Shown piece by piece: positions 42,050 to 50,666 of a DNA stretch of 64,000 nucleotides. The DNA is from Celeribacter arenosi (lineage in GTDB: Bacteria > Pseudomonadota > Alphaproteobacteria > Rhodobacterales > Rhodobacteraceae). The notes beneath the pieces were generated by a model. The model saw nothing but the letters and a program-made list of their open reading frames with translations, was not told the origin of the DNA and did no database searches. The stretch is from NCBI RefSeq assembly GCF_039539485.1, contig NZ_BAABDF010000001.1, forward strand, positions 124,001 through 188,000. The letters are read 5' to 3'. The translations under genes and the position numbers were made by a program. Positions within the stretch are counted from its first letter, which is position 1; the number at the start of each line of letters is the position of its first letter.

Positions 42050-42922
42050 TTAGGGTGATGGTGGCGCGCCTGCAAGGGCTAGGTCCAAAAGAACTTCCAA
42101 AATGGCGATATCGTTTTGCGGCAATTTGCCGTCCCACTGTGGTCCACAGGTCCATGCAATCGAGAGCGCGCATTTGGCGGCGGCCCATTTCAACAGACGT
42201 TCTTTGTCCAGATCGAGCGCGCTCGCCCATAGCGCTGCGCGCGCGTGGATGTTGGGTGCGGTGAAGGTGGCAGGCGACGCGCCGAGCGGGTTTCGAAAGG
42301 CATTTGCCGGTTCGAAATGAAGGTCGCCGACGACGGATTTCGGGTCGATGATCTGCCAGTTTTCATCTGATCCCAATACGTTGTCATGATGCAGGTCGCC
42401 GTGGAGGAGGCGGGTATTTGCAGGTGTTTGGGTGGTCAGGAGGTCGGCGAGGAGGGATTGTGCGCGCGCGATGTCGCTACGCGCCCGGGTGGAGAAATTC
42501 GCGGGTGGAACAAAGGTTTTGAGGGCGCGGGTGTAGTGGTCCAGCGGCTCGAAGGCGTCATTTTCGGGCATCGTAGGTGAATTCGCATGGAGCCGCGTCA
42601 TGGCCTGCGCGAGGCGGGTGTCGGCCTGCGTAGGGAGGCCGCGCCGGAACATCTCTCCGAGGGTTTCACCCGCAACCCAAGCACAGAGGACCGCATCGCC
42701 TGTTTGCGCGATGACGGGCGGGCAGGCGCCGGAGGGTGCAAAAAAGCGGTGCCACTGCGCGGCATTGCGTTCGTTTCCGCCGCGGTCAGGTTTGAAAATT
42801 TTCAGGGCGGCGTGGGTGCCGCAGCTTTGGGTGACGCGCCAGACATGGGCGTGGCCCTCGCCTTTGATCAGGCGAGGGTCGCTTAGGGACCATCGGGTCA
42901 GGAAGGGCGTCGGATCGGGCAT
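42050..42922 (-). CDS. Aminoglycoside/hydroxyurea phosphotransferase-like kinase
   Basis: A 290-residue APH-fold small-molecule kinase of the APH(6)/hydroxyurea type. The catalytic loop is LLHGDLHHDNVL and the metal-binding segment is IIDPKSVVGD; the N-terminal GEGHAHVWRV resembles the nucleotide-binding start. Members phosphorylate streptomycin or unknown metabolites. It should not be read as proof of resistance, as many chromosomal homologues are of unknown substrate. Confidence 0.8.
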   Translation of the reverse strand: MPDPTPFLTRWSLSDPRLIKGEGHAHVWRVTQSCGTHAALKIFKPDRGGNERNAAQWHRFFAPSGACPPVIAQTGDAVLCAWVAGETLGEMFRRGLPTQADTRLAQAMTRLHANSPTMPENDAFEPLDHYTRALKTFVPPANFSTRARSDIARAQSLLADLLTTQTPANTRLLHGDLHHDNVLGSDENWQIIDPKSVVGDLHFEPANAFRNPLGASPATFTAPNIHARAALWASALDLDKERLLKWAAAKCALSIAWTCGPQWDGKLPQNDIAILEVLLDLALAGAPPSP

Positions 42923-42995
42923 GGATCGAGGGTCGGCGCAGCGTCATCGAAAGGCAAGGCTAGACTTTTGTTTACCTTTTGTTCACGATGGAGGG

Positions 42996-43463
42996 ATGGA
43001 GACACAGGACCCCTTTCTAACGACCGCCCAGCCGGGGCAGATGCTCGCGCGCGGGGTGTGTCGGCATTTGCGCAGCCATGATTATGTCTGTGTTGAAGAA
43101 CTCGTGCCGACGCGGGGGCTGCGCGTGGATGTGATGGCGCTCGGTCCAAAGGGCGAGGTCTGGATCGTGGAATGCAAATCGAGCCGCGCGGATTTCACAT
43201 CCGACAGCAAATGGCAGGGCTATCTGGAATGGTGCGACCGGTATTTCTTTGCCGTCGATCAGGACTTTCCGACCGAGCTATTGCCGCCTGAAACGGGATT
43301 GATCATTGCTGATTCCTACGGGGCCGAGATCATCCGGTTTCCTGATGAGGACAAACTGCCCGCGGCGCGGCGCAAGGTCATGCACATGAAATTCGCGCGC
43401 ACATCGGCGCAGCGATTACAGGCCTACCGCGATCCCGGTGTTGCGGGTCTATTCGCGGATTAG
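42996..43463 (+). CDS. mmcB: MmcB-family DNA repair protein
   Basis: A 155-residue protein of the alphaproteobacterial MmcB family, reported to be LexA-regulated and linked to mitomycin C tolerance in Caulobacter. The PD-(D/E)xK-like core is RGLRVDVMALGPKGEVWIVECKSS followed by FTSDSKWQGYLEWCD. The start at 42996 is preceded by GGAGGG with almost no spacing; the in-frame ATG at 43041 (MLARGVCRHL) is a reasonable alternative. Ends 4 bp inside the convergent gene. Confidence 0.82.
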   Translation: METQDPFLTTAQPGQMLARGVCRHLRSHDYVCVEELVPTRGLRVDVMALGPKGEVWIVECKSSRADFTSDSKWQGYLEWCDRYFFAVDQDFPTELLPPETGLIIADSYGAEIIRFPDEDKLPAARRKVMHMKFARTSAQRLQAYRDPGVAGLFAD

Positions 43464-43648
43464 CGTTTGACGGTGCGTGCCTGTGCGGCGGCGGCACGGA
43501 TTTCTTCCGCGATTTCTTCGGCTTCATCGGGGTAAAAGTCCATCGGGACCTCGACGCCGTCGGCTTCGATGAAAATGCGGACCATACCTTCGGAAGTTGG
43601 ACCAATCTGGAGGTTGGCTTCGATGTCTTTTTGAGAATTGATGCCCAT
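43460..43648 (-). CDS. Small conserved protein of unknown function
   Basis: A 62-residue acidic protein starting MGINSQKDIEANLQIG, with GMVRIFIEADGVEVPMDF and a helical acidic end (DEAEEIAEEIRAAAAQAR). Strong conservation-like composition and a standard ATG suggest a real gene; I recall a Rhodobacterales family of this kind but cannot assign it. It overlaps the end of mmcB by 4 bp on the other strand. Confidence 0.7.
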   Translation of the reverse strand: MGINSQKDIEANLQIGPTSEGMVRIFIEADGVEVPMDFYPDEAEEIAEEIRAAAAQARTVKR

Positions 43649-43794
43649 GGGTCGCGGTTCCTTCGTTCTTTGCAGGGCAAATACGCTCTCAGGGCCTGCG
43701 GCGCAAGACGTCTGGCCAATAGATCAAACTAGGCCGAAAAGACGCCAAGGACCTCTTGCAATCTGTAAGCGAGGGCAGTAAATCCCCCGACAGT

Positions 43795-43871
43795 GCCGCC
43801 GTAGCTCAGTAGGTTAGAGCGCCTGATTGTGGATCAGGAGGTCCCCCGTTCGAGCCGGGGCGGTGGTACCA
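43795..43871 (+). tRNA. tRNA-His (GUG)
   Basis: A 77-nt cloverleaf. Acceptor GCCGCCG (43795-43801) pairs with CGGTGGT, anticodon stem-loop CTGATTGTGGATCAG gives anticodon GTG, T arm is CCCCGTTCGAGCCGGGG, and CCA is encoded. The discriminator is A73 and no G-1 pairs with it, the known alphaproteobacterial exception. Confidence 0.95.
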
Positions 43872-43945
43872 CCCTTCACCCAGTAGCATTCTTGACGACA
43901 TCCGGTTGCGGGATTTGCGCGCCTGCAGGGATGTTGCGCCTTTGG

Positions 43946-44269
43946 TTATTCGATGACGATACGCTGGCGCAGATCGCCGCTTTGCGCATCATAGATCAGG
44001 ATTTCATCGGGTGTCGTGATGGCGACCCAGTCGCGCCCGCGCGTGAAGGCTGTGGGGGTGACGCCCTCGGGCAGGGTGATCGCATCGGGCAAATCATAGG
44101 ACACAGGCGCAGAAACCGTCGGGAAACGGGTGACAAAGAGGACAATCAGCACTAGAAGCCCGCCAATCATCACGACCGTTAGAGCCGTCACGAGGCGCCG
44201 CAGCAGGCGCAGGTTGGCGGCTTCTTTGGGGTCGATTTCGGCCCGATCGATTTCTACGGAGTCATTCAT
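43946..44269 (-). CDS. Small single-pass membrane protein of unknown function
   Basis: A 107-residue protein starting MNDSVEIDRAEIDPKEAANL, with one membrane segment (about residues 30-55, TALTVVMIGGLLVLIVLFV) and a periplasmic C-terminal domain (AITLPEGVTPTAFTRGRDW, IYDAQSGDLRQRIVIE). Proteins like this sit beside rluD in Rhodobacterales. Its start codon overlaps the rluD start codon on the opposite strand (CATG at 44267-44270). Confidence 0.7.
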   Translation of the reverse strand: MNDSVEIDRAEIDPKEAANLRLLRRLVTALTVVMIGGLLVLIVLFVTRFPTVSAPVSYDLPDAITLPEGVTPTAFTRGRDWVAITTPDEILIYDAQSGDLRQRIVIE

Positions 44270-45290
44270 GTCTGACACGCTCGTCACCTTTACCATCGCG
44301 GACGCGCCGCCTGCGCGTCTTGATAAAGCGATTGCGCGCGATGTTCCAGTGGCCGCGAACCTGTCACGCTCGCGGTTGGCGCGTCTCATCGGCGAGGGTG
44401 CTGTGCGCATCAATGGTGTGGTGGTGTTGGACCAGAAGGCCAAGATTTCGGCGGGCGATACGGTTGAGGTCACGATCGAGCCTGCCGGTGATATCGATGT
44501 GGTGGCAGAGGATATCCCGCTCAGCGTGGTCTATGAGGACGAGGCGCTGATCGTTGTGAACAAACCGGTCGGCATGGTCGTTCACCCCGCACCGGGCGCG
44601 CCCTCGGGCACTTTGGTGAATGCGTTGATGCACCATTGCGGTGATAGCCTGTCGGGCATCGGCGGCGTGAAGCGTCCGGGCATCGTGCACCGCATCGACA
44701 AAGACACCAGCGGGCTTTTGGTGGTGGCCAAGACCGATCAGGCGCATCACGGGTTGGCCAAACAGTTTGAAAAACACACGGTCGAGCGCAAATACGATGC
44801 CTTGGTTTATGGCGTGCCCGATGTAATGGACCCGCGGTTGCGCGGGGTCCGGGGTGTAAGTTTTGAGGGGGCCAATATCCTCAAAATCCAGACGTTTTTG
44901 GGACGCCACAAGGCAGATCGCCAAAAGCAGGCGGTTTCATTCACCGAAGGACGACACGCCGTTACGCGCACGCGGGTGGTCGACACTTACGGGACGCCGC
45001 CCTGTCTGGCGCTGGTGGAGTGTTGGCTGGAAACCGGTCGCACACACCAGATCCGCGTTCATATGGCGCATGCGGGGCACGGGTTGGTCGGGGACCAGAC
45101 CTATGGCGGGCGGCGCAAACTGGGCCATACGGCCCTATCGGAGGGCGCGCGCACGGCGGTGGCCGCCTTCCCGCGACAGGCGCTCCATGCGGCTGTGTTG
45201 GGGTTTGTCCATCCGGTGACGGGTGAGGACATGCGGTTCGAGGCGGAATTGCCCGACGATATGGCGACCCTCATTCGCGGCCTGTCCTAA
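44268..45290 (+). CDS. rluD: RluA/RluD-family 23S rRNA pseudouridine synthase
   Basis: A 340-residue enzyme with an N-terminal S4 RNA-binding domain (ARLIGEGAVRINGVVV) and a pseudouridine synthase domain with the catalytic motif HRIDKDTSGLLVVAKT. It modifies uridines in 23S rRNA, usually helix 69. The ATG at 44268 has GGAG 8 bp upstream. Divergent from, and overlapping the start codon of, the membrane protein gene on the minus strand. Confidence 0.9.
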   Translation: MSDTLVTFTIADAPPARLDKAIARDVPVAANLSRSRLARLIGEGAVRINGVVVLDQKAKISAGDTVEVTIEPAGDIDVVAEDIPLSVVYEDEALIVVNKPVGMVVHPAPGAPSGTLVNALMHHCGDSLSGIGGVKRPGIVHRIDKDTSGLLVVAKTDQAHHGLAKQFEKHTVERKYDALVYGVPDVMDPRLRGVRGVSFEGANILKIQTFLGRHKADRQKQAVSFTEGRHAVTRTRVVDTYGTPPCLALVECWLETGRTHQIRVHMAHAGHGLVGDQTYGGRRKLGHTALSEGARTAVAAFPRQALHAAVLGFVHPVTGEDMRFEAELPDDMATLIRGLS

Positions 45291-45631
45291 CCTACCCATC
45301 GCCCTATTTGATCCTGATATCGTAACCACGCCTGCGCGGGGTGGTGTGGATTGCGGGTGGCGTTCGGGGGTGCGCACATTAGGGTTTGCGAAAATAGAGG
45401 AGCCTTCGCGATTGTTTGTTGCGAAATCGCACAAATATGTGAGGTGCGGGTGCGCGCGCTGGAAGACCGACGGAGTTTGGTTCATCCTTCGTAAAACCAT
45501 TATCGACTAATGGAAATGCGGGCGTCTGGATGCAGAAGACGTCAGGAATGTGAAAGAGATTTACATGCCAATGCGGGTATGTTAAAAACATTCACATCGA
45601 GAGCACAGAATCGACGCGGGAGTAAGTAAAA
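45291..45631. other. Gene-free region upstream of rpoH
   Basis: 341 bp with no convincing reading frame. It contains the dyad CCATTA-TCGAC-TAATGG (45497-45513), 118 bp before rpoH, and AT-richer sequence near the gene (45580-45631) where promoter elements are expected. I see no clear sigma-32 or sigma-E box. Confidence 0.5.
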
Positions 45632-46528
45632 ATGAGTGATTATAAAAATTTACCGGCACCATCACCGGAGCAGGGTCTGAATCGATACCTGCAGCAGATT
45701 CGCAAATTCCCGATGCTTGAGCCGGAAGAAGAGTACATGTTGGCCAAAAGCTGGGTCGATCATGAAGACAGCTCTGCGGCGCACAAGCTCGTGACATCCC
45801 ACCTGCGACTGGCGGCAAAGATCGCCATGGGCTATCGCGGTTATGGATTGCCGCAGGCGGAAGTGATTTCCGAAGCCAACGTCGGTCTGATGCAGGCGGT
45901 GAAGCGGTTTGATCCTGAAAAGGGTTTCCGCCTCGCGACCTACGCGATGTGGTGGATCCGTGCCTCGATCCAGGAATACATCCTGCGCTCCTGGTCGCTC
46001 GTCAAACTCGGCACTACCTCGGCGCAAAAGAAGCTGTTCTTTAATCTGCGCAAAGCCAAGGCCCGTATCGGCGCACTGGAAGAGGGTGACATGCACCCCG
46101 ATAACGTCAAACGGATCGCCACCGATCTGGGCGTGACCGAGGCGGAAGTTATTTCCATGAACCGGCGGATGTCGGGTGGGGATGCGTCGCTGAACGCCAC
46201 CGTTGGCTCCGATGACGATGGGTCCACGCAATGGCAGGACTGGTTGGAGGACGAAAGCGCCAACACCGCCGCGGATTACGAGGCGCGTGACGAAATGGAG
46301 AGCCGTCGTGCGCTCCTTTTGGAAGCGATGGATGTGCTTAACGACCGTGAAAAGAACATCTTGATGCAGCGCCGTTTGCAGGACCGCCCTGTAACGCTCG
46401 AGGATTTGTCGGGTGAGTATGGCGTGTCGCGCGAACGTATCCGCCAGATCGAGGTGCGCGCCTTCGAGAAACTGCAAAAACGCATGCAGGATCTCGCCCG
46501 CGAACAGGGGATGCTGGAAACAGTCTGA
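45632..46528 (+). CDS. rpoH: RNA polymerase heat-shock sigma factor RpoH (sigma-32)
   Basis: A 298-residue alternative sigma factor. The RpoH box reads QKKLFFNLRKAKARI, which identifies the heat-shock type. Region 2 shows FRLATYAMWWIRASIQEYILRSWSLVK and region 4.2 shows VSRERIRQIEVRAFEKL. Controls chaperone and protease genes. Rhodobacterales often carry two rpoH genes; only one is in this window. Confidence 0.95.
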   Translation: MSDYKNLPAPSPEQGLNRYLQQIRKFPMLEPEEEYMLAKSWVDHEDSSAAHKLVTSHLRLAAKIAMGYRGYGLPQAEVISEANVGLMQAVKRFDPEKGFRLATYAMWWIRASIQEYILRSWSLVKLGTTSAQKKLFFNLRKAKARIGALEEGDMHPDNVKRIATDLGVTEAEVISMNRRMSGGDASLNATVGSDDDGSTQWQDWLEDESANTAADYEARDEMESRRALLLEAMDVLNDREKNILMQRRLQDRPVTLEDLSGEYGVSRERIRQIEVRAFEKLQKRMQDLAREQGMLETV

Positions 46529-46545
46529 CCCTACGGCAATGATGC

Positions 46546-46575
46546 AAAGGGGGTGGCCATGTGCCGCCCCTTTTT
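46546..46575 (+). terminator. Intrinsic terminator after rpoH
   Basis: AAAGGGGGTGGC (46546-46557) pairs with GCCGCCCCTTT (46563-46573, one bulge and a G-T pair), followed by further T residues. It is 17 bp past the rpoH stop. Confidence 0.75.
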
Positions 46576-46628
46576 CTTTGGGCTAACCTGCGCCATTCTC
46601 CCCGCCAAACGGCAAGGGAGAGGATCAA

Positions 46629-47600
46629 ATGTCACAACCACTTCGGTTCGGTGTACTGGGCGCTGCGAATTTTGCGCTCTCCACGATGGCACGGGCAATT
46701 CACGAGGCGGAGGGGGCGAAACTCGTCGCGCTGGCCACCTCGAATGCGCAAAAAGCGGAGCCGTTCAAGGCGTTCTGCCCTGATCTGGTGGTTTTCGAGA
46801 GCTATGATGCCCTTTTGGCGTCCGACACGATTGATGCCGTCTACATCCCGCTGCCCAATCATTTGCACATCGAATGGAGCCTCAAGGCGCTCGACGCGGG
46901 AAAGCATGTTCTGTGCGAAAAGCCGATTGCGCTCAAGGCGAGTGACATTGACGCGCTGATCACCAAGCGCAACGAAACGGGGCTCTTGGCTGCCGAGGGC
47001 TATATGATCGTCCATCATCCCCAATGGGCGCGGGTGCGTGAGGCTTTGTCATCGGGGGAAATCGGGAAGCTTGTGCATGTCGAGGGCGTGTTTTCCTACA
47101 ACAACCGCGATATGGGCAATATCCGCAACAAGGCCGAGACCGGTGGCGGGTCGATCCCCGATATCGGCGTCTACCCCTATGGGGCGGTTCGGTGGGCCAC
47201 GGGTCAGGAGCCCAAATCGATCAGGCACACCAACATCCGCTATGAGAATGGCGTCGATACCTTTGCGGAGATTTCTGCGGATTTTGGCGACTTCAGTTTC
47301 CATGCGATGACCTCGACGCGGATGGCCAATGCGCAGGAAATGCGGTTCCACGGCGAGGATGGCGTGATTACCGTGACCTGTCCGTTCAACGCCTCCGCGC
47401 ATCGTGGCACCACGGTCGAAATCACATCGGCTGACGGCACGTGTCAGGTCACCGATTTCACCCCCGCGCGCCAATACGTCCTGCAGGTCCAGAACTTTGT
47501 CGCAGCCGCGAAAGGCGAGGCGGCCTATCCATGGACGCTCGAAAATGCGCGCGGCACTCAGGCGATGATTGATGCGGTATTTGAGGCGGATCAAAGTTAG
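46629..47600 (+). CDS. Gfo/Idh/MocA-family oxidoreductase
   Basis: A 323-residue NAD(P)-dependent dehydrogenase. N-terminal Rossmann segment GVLGAANFALSTMARAI (a less glycine-rich form of GxGxxG), then LCEKPIALKASDID, the EKP motif typical of the family, and a central catalytic stretch GGSIPDIGVYPYGAVRW with D and H. Substrates in the family are sugars, inositols and related compounds; this one cannot be specified. GGGAGAGG precedes the ATG. Confidence 0.85.
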   Translation: MSQPLRFGVLGAANFALSTMARAIHEAEGAKLVALATSNAQKAEPFKAFCPDLVVFESYDALLASDTIDAVYIPLPNHLHIEWSLKALDAGKHVLCEKPIALKASDIDALITKRNETGLLAAEGYMIVHHPQWARVREALSSGEIGKLVHVEGVFSYNNRDMGNIRNKAETGGGSIPDIGVYPYGAVRWATGQEPKSIRHTNIRYENGVDTFAEISADFGDFSFHAMTSTRMANAQEMRFHGEDGVITVTCPFNASAHRGTTVEITSADGTCQVTDFTPARQYVLQVQNFVAAAKGEAAYPWTLENARGTQAMIDAVFEADQS

Positions 47601-47622
47601 GGGCCGCGACTCAGGCTATAGT

Positions 47623-47808
47623 CTAGGTGTTGGCAAGGAAACGACGGCTTATCCCCCGAATATCCAGCAGGCCGCCGACGATGTACATGTCCAGGATAGG
47701 GAGGTCCGGTTCGTGTAGAAGCGCAAGCCGTTTCAGCAACGCGGTTTGTCCGACGCTAAGGTATAGGGTGCCGTGCCCGCGGTCCGGATCTGGCGAGATA
47801 GAGGTAAT
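47623..47808 (-). pseudogene. Coding-like remnant or very small gene without a start codon
   Basis: The minus strand is open for 61 sense codons between stops, with coding-like codon use. It reads ...GQTALLKRLALLHEPD, then LPILDMYIVGGLLDIRG and ends ISRRFLANT. No ATG or GTG lies upstream of the Met in DMYI. It looks like the end of a gene whose front has been lost or frameshifted, or a short gene with a rare start. No family recognised. Confidence 0.4.
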
Positions 47809-47865
47809 TTACCCCCTCGCATCGCCGGGCTGACACGACGCCCACGTTCCAAGGCACGCCAACCT

Positions 47866-47891
47866 AAGGGTGTCCGTGAGGGCACCCTTTT
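47866..47891 (+). terminator. Intrinsic terminator with no nearby plus-strand gene
   Basis: AAGGGTGTCC (47866-47875) pairs with GGGCACCCTT (47880-47889, one G-T pair) around GTGA, followed by TT. The nearest plus-strand gene ends 265 bp upstream, so it ends either a long 3' untranslated region or a separate small RNA. Confidence 0.7.
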
Positions 47892-47903
47892 ACGTTTGCG
47901 CAT

Positions 47904-49076
47904 CTAGTTTGGTGGCAGTGTCGCGCGCAGCACGCGCATCATATTGCCGCCCATCACCGCGAAAATGACATCCTCACTCAGACCTTCATCGAGAAGCGCC
48001 TGCGTCAGTGCGGCAAGTTCGGAGGTGTCAAAGCCGGTTTCCACCGACCCGTCGAAATCCGAGCCGAGCGAGACAGCTTCGGCCCCGAGGACGTCCACAG
48101 CGGCGGCGATGGTGCGCGCGATCCCTGCGGGCGTCGCGTCGCAGGTCACGTCTTCCCAATAGCCGATGCCGATGACGCCGCCGGTCGCGGCAATCGCGCG
48201 CATCAGGTCATCGGGAAAATTGCGTTTGACCGGGCAGGCCGAAAACAGCCCCGTGTGCGACACGATGAGGGGCACATCTGTCATTTCGAGAACGTCCCGC
48301 GCCATCTGCGGCGAGGTGTGGGCGAGGTCGATGATCATGTTGCGCGCCACCATTTCGCCTACAACGTCACGCCCGAAGTCGGTGAGACCATGGCCCTTTT
48401 CGCCGTGCAGGCTGCCCCCGAGGGCATTGTCGAAGAAATGGGTGAGGCCGATGACGCGGAAACCTGCGTCATAGAGGCGGGCGAGATTGGCGATGTCCCC
48501 TTCGAGGACATGACCGCCCTCTGCCCCCATGATCGCGCCCACGGTTTTGCTACCCTTGGCGCGATCTGACAGCAGTCGGTCGAGATCTGCGGCAGAGGTG
48601 ATCATGCGCAGGGTTTCGGGCGATTTGGCGGCATAAGCGCTCATACGCTCTGCCATGTAGAGGCCGCGTTCGGTGAGGTTGGTCCACGCCTTGAGCGGCC
48701 ACAGTTGGGCGATTGCCAGCAGCGTGATGTTGTCGCGCGCATCTGTGGCGTTTTCGTCGTAGTTCTGGCCCGCAGGCGATTTGGTCACGGTTGTGAAGAC
48801 CTGCACCGCGACATTGCCCTCGGCGAGGCGCGGAATATCCACATGACCGCGCGATCCTCGCTGCAACAGGTTGCGGTTCCACAGCAGGCTGTCGGCGTGC
48901 CAATCCCCGATCACGAGACGCGCGTGCAAATCACGTGCCGCATCGGAAACGGGGTAGGGGTCGTGTTCGACAACGCCATTGCGCCCCTTTTCGACGAGAC
49001 CGGGCAGGACGCCGAAAAACACCGCCGCCCCGACCAAAACCACAATTGCTGCGCCGCGCCCGATCCATTTGAGCAT
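47904..49076 (-). CDS. Membrane dipeptidase (renal dipeptidase family M19)
   Basis: A 390-residue zinc dipeptidase. An N-terminal membrane anchor (about residues 5-28, WIGRGAAIVVLVGAAVFFG) is followed by the M19 barrel. Metal ligands show in IGDWHADSLLW (HxD), IIDLAHTS and IVSHTG, with GSDFDGSVETGF near the end. Acts on dipeptides at the periplasmic face. The ATG at 49076 has AGAGGAGA upstream and is preferred over an in-frame upstream start. Confidence 0.88.
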   Translation of the reverse strand: MLKWIGRGAAIVVLVGAAVFFGVLPGLVEKGRNGVVEHDPYPVSDAARDLHARLVIGDWHADSLLWNRNLLQRGSRGHVDIPRLAEGNVAVQVFTTVTKSPAGQNYDENATDARDNITLLAIAQLWPLKAWTNLTERGLYMAERMSAYAAKSPETLRMITSAADLDRLLSDRAKGSKTVGAIMGAEGGHVLEGDIANLARLYDAGFRVIGLTHFFDNALGGSLHGEKGHGLTDFGRDVVGEMVARNMIIDLAHTSPQMARDVLEMTDVPLIVSHTGLFSACPVKRNFPDDLMRAIAATGGVIGIGYWEDVTCDATPAGIARTIAAAVDVLGAEAVSLGSDFDGSVETGFDTSELAALTQALLDEGLSEDVIFAVMGGNMMRVLRATLPPN

Positions 49077-49229
49077 GCTTGTCTCCTCTTTGAGGGTAAT
49101 TGTGGATGTCGGGGTTGTTTGCAATCAAATGGAACCTTACGTCATCGTATCAGGCAACGTTTCAGGCAACGGCGATTTTGCCAGCGCGGCAAAGAGAGTA
49201 AACTCGGCGCTGAGAGAAAGGAATCACCT

Positions 49230-49547
49230 ATGGCTGACCCGAACGAATTCGATGATGTGATGCCGGACCTCGGTCCGCGAAAGGCGCCGCCGCCTGTTAC
49301 CATCGATGAAAACGTGACTGCGCGGATTCTCTATTCGATTCTTATCTGGATCATGATGGGGATCGCCTCTCCTGTGATCGGGTTTCTGGCGATCCTGCAG
49401 GGTATCGTGCTTTTGACCTCTGGCAAACGTCCCAACAAACGCATCGCGGGCTTTGGCACCGATGTTGGCATCTGGTTTGCCAAGGCGACGCGCTACATCA
49501 CGGCCGATAGCGAAGAAAAGCCGTGGCCGTGGACCGAACTCGATTGA
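49230..49547 (+). CDS. DUF4389-type small membrane protein
   Basis: A 105-residue protein with two membrane segments around SILIWIMMGIASPVIGFLAILQG and IVLLTS, then KRPNKRIAGFGTDVGIWFAKATRYIT, the pattern of DUF4389. Function unknown. AAAGGA precedes the ATG at 49230. It lies in the 645-bp space between the dipeptidase and the EEP gene. Confidence 0.8.
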   Translation: MADPNEFDDVMPDLGPRKAPPPVTIDENVTARILYSILIWIMMGIASPVIGFLAILQGIVLLTSGKRPNKRIAGFGTDVGIWFAKATRYITADSEEKPWPWTELD

Positions 49548-49601
49548 TTTGACGCGCGGGCCTATATGGGCCTGTTTTTGCGGTCGCCGGTCTATGCTTT
49601 G

Positions 49602-49629
49602 AAATCGCGCCCTAAGAGCGCGATTTTTT
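49602..49629 (+). terminator. Intrinsic terminator after the DUF4389 gene
   Basis: AAATCGCGC (49602-49610) and GCGCGATTT (49618-49626) form a perfect 9-bp stem with a 7-base loop, followed by TTT-C-GTTTT. The flanking A tract would let it work on both strands. Confidence 0.88.
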
Positions 49630-49721
49630 CGTTTTGAGGGTGGGCGGCCCCGGGTCGTTGACTTCGCTGCACTGCCAAGGCCAATGTTGCGCCAAGTTTT
49701 TCCGCGCAGGGGTCGGGCAGT

Positions 49722-50666
49722 ATGAGCAATCAAATCAGTGCCGTCGCAGGCGCGTTCCTCACCTTGGCTGTGCTCGCGCTGGCCGTGGGAATGGGGGCGC
49801 GGCTCGTGCCCTACGGGACGCCTTTGTCGCCGCTGGCGCGGATTCTTGACGGGCTCGCCCCATGGTTTCTGGGGGTAGGCGTGGTTTGCGCGCTGTTTGC
49901 TTTGCTCTTTGGGTCGCGGTTGATCGGCGGTCTGGTGTTGGTGGTTGCGCTGATCGGGGGCGGGGCGTTTCTGCGCCATCATCTGTCGCAGACCCTGCCG
50001 ACGGTCGTGGGCGAGGCCGATTTGCGGATCCTGTTTTTCAACGTCTACCACGAAAATATCAAAGATCCTGCGGGGGTTGCGGCGCTGATAGATGCGCTCG
50101 ACCCCGATGTGGCCATCTTTGCCGAGGGCAGTTGGTTGATCCCGCAGTATGACGAGATCGCTAGCCGGTTCGCATTTTCGAGCGGCCTTGAGGGCGTCGA
50201 GGATGGCGGGTTGATCATGATGGCCAAGACAGAGCCGCGCCGGCGGTGGTTTTTGGACTTGAACCCGATCTGGCCGCATCGCTACGGGGTCGCCGAATTC
50301 GATACGCCAAAGGGGCGTTTTTTCGTGGCGGGCGCACATCTGGTGAAGCCGTGGTTTTCGGGCATCGCGGAGGAAGAGATCGAACGGGTGGCTAGCCAGC
50401 TGGACTGGTTCGATGCGCCCGCCATCGTGATGGGCGATTTCAACGCCGCGCCGTGGTCGCGGGGCCTGTCGGATGTGTTGGCCCAATCGGGCTTCAAAGC
50501 GCCCCGCATGCCGGTGCCGACATGGCCCGAGAGTGCGGGAAACTTTGGCATTCCGATTGATCATGCGCTGGTCAAAGGCGCGCGGTTGGTGTCGCTGGAA
50601 GCTGTTGGTGAAGGCCTCGGCTCCAATCACCGCGGCCTGTTGGCCACGGTGAGGATTGGCGAGTAG
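49722..50666 (+). CDS. Membrane-anchored endonuclease/exonuclease/phosphatase-family protein
   Basis: A 314-residue protein with three N-terminal membrane segments (within residues 1-85) and a C-terminal EEP domain. Catalytic features are FFNVYHENI, IFAEGSW, GAHLVKPWF, GDFNAAPWS and GSNHRGLLATV, the last being the SDH motif with Asn for Asp. Bacterial proteins with this layout are of unknown substrate (nucleic acid or phospholipid). Confidence 0.85.
   Translation: MSNQISAVAGAFLTLAVLALAVGMGARLVPYGTPLSPLARILDGLAPWFLGVGVVCALFALLFGSRLIGGLVLVVALIGGGAFLRHHLSQTLPTVVGEADLRILFFNVYHENIKDPAGVAALIDALDPDVAIFAEGSWLIPQYDEIASRFAFSSGLEGVEDGGLIMMAKTEPRRRWFLDLNPIWPHRYGVAEFDTPKGRFFVAGAHLVKPWFSGIAEEEIERVASQLDWFDAPAIVMGDFNAAPWSRGLSDVLAQSGFKAPRMPVPTWPESAGNFGIPIDHALVKGARLVSLEAVGEGLGSNHRGLLATVRIGE

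Noticed and set aside
42050..42922. Reading the APH-type kinase as an acquired antibiotic-resistance gene
   Set aside because: Composition matches its surroundings, no mobile element is near, and chromosomal APH-fold kinases often act on unknown metabolites.
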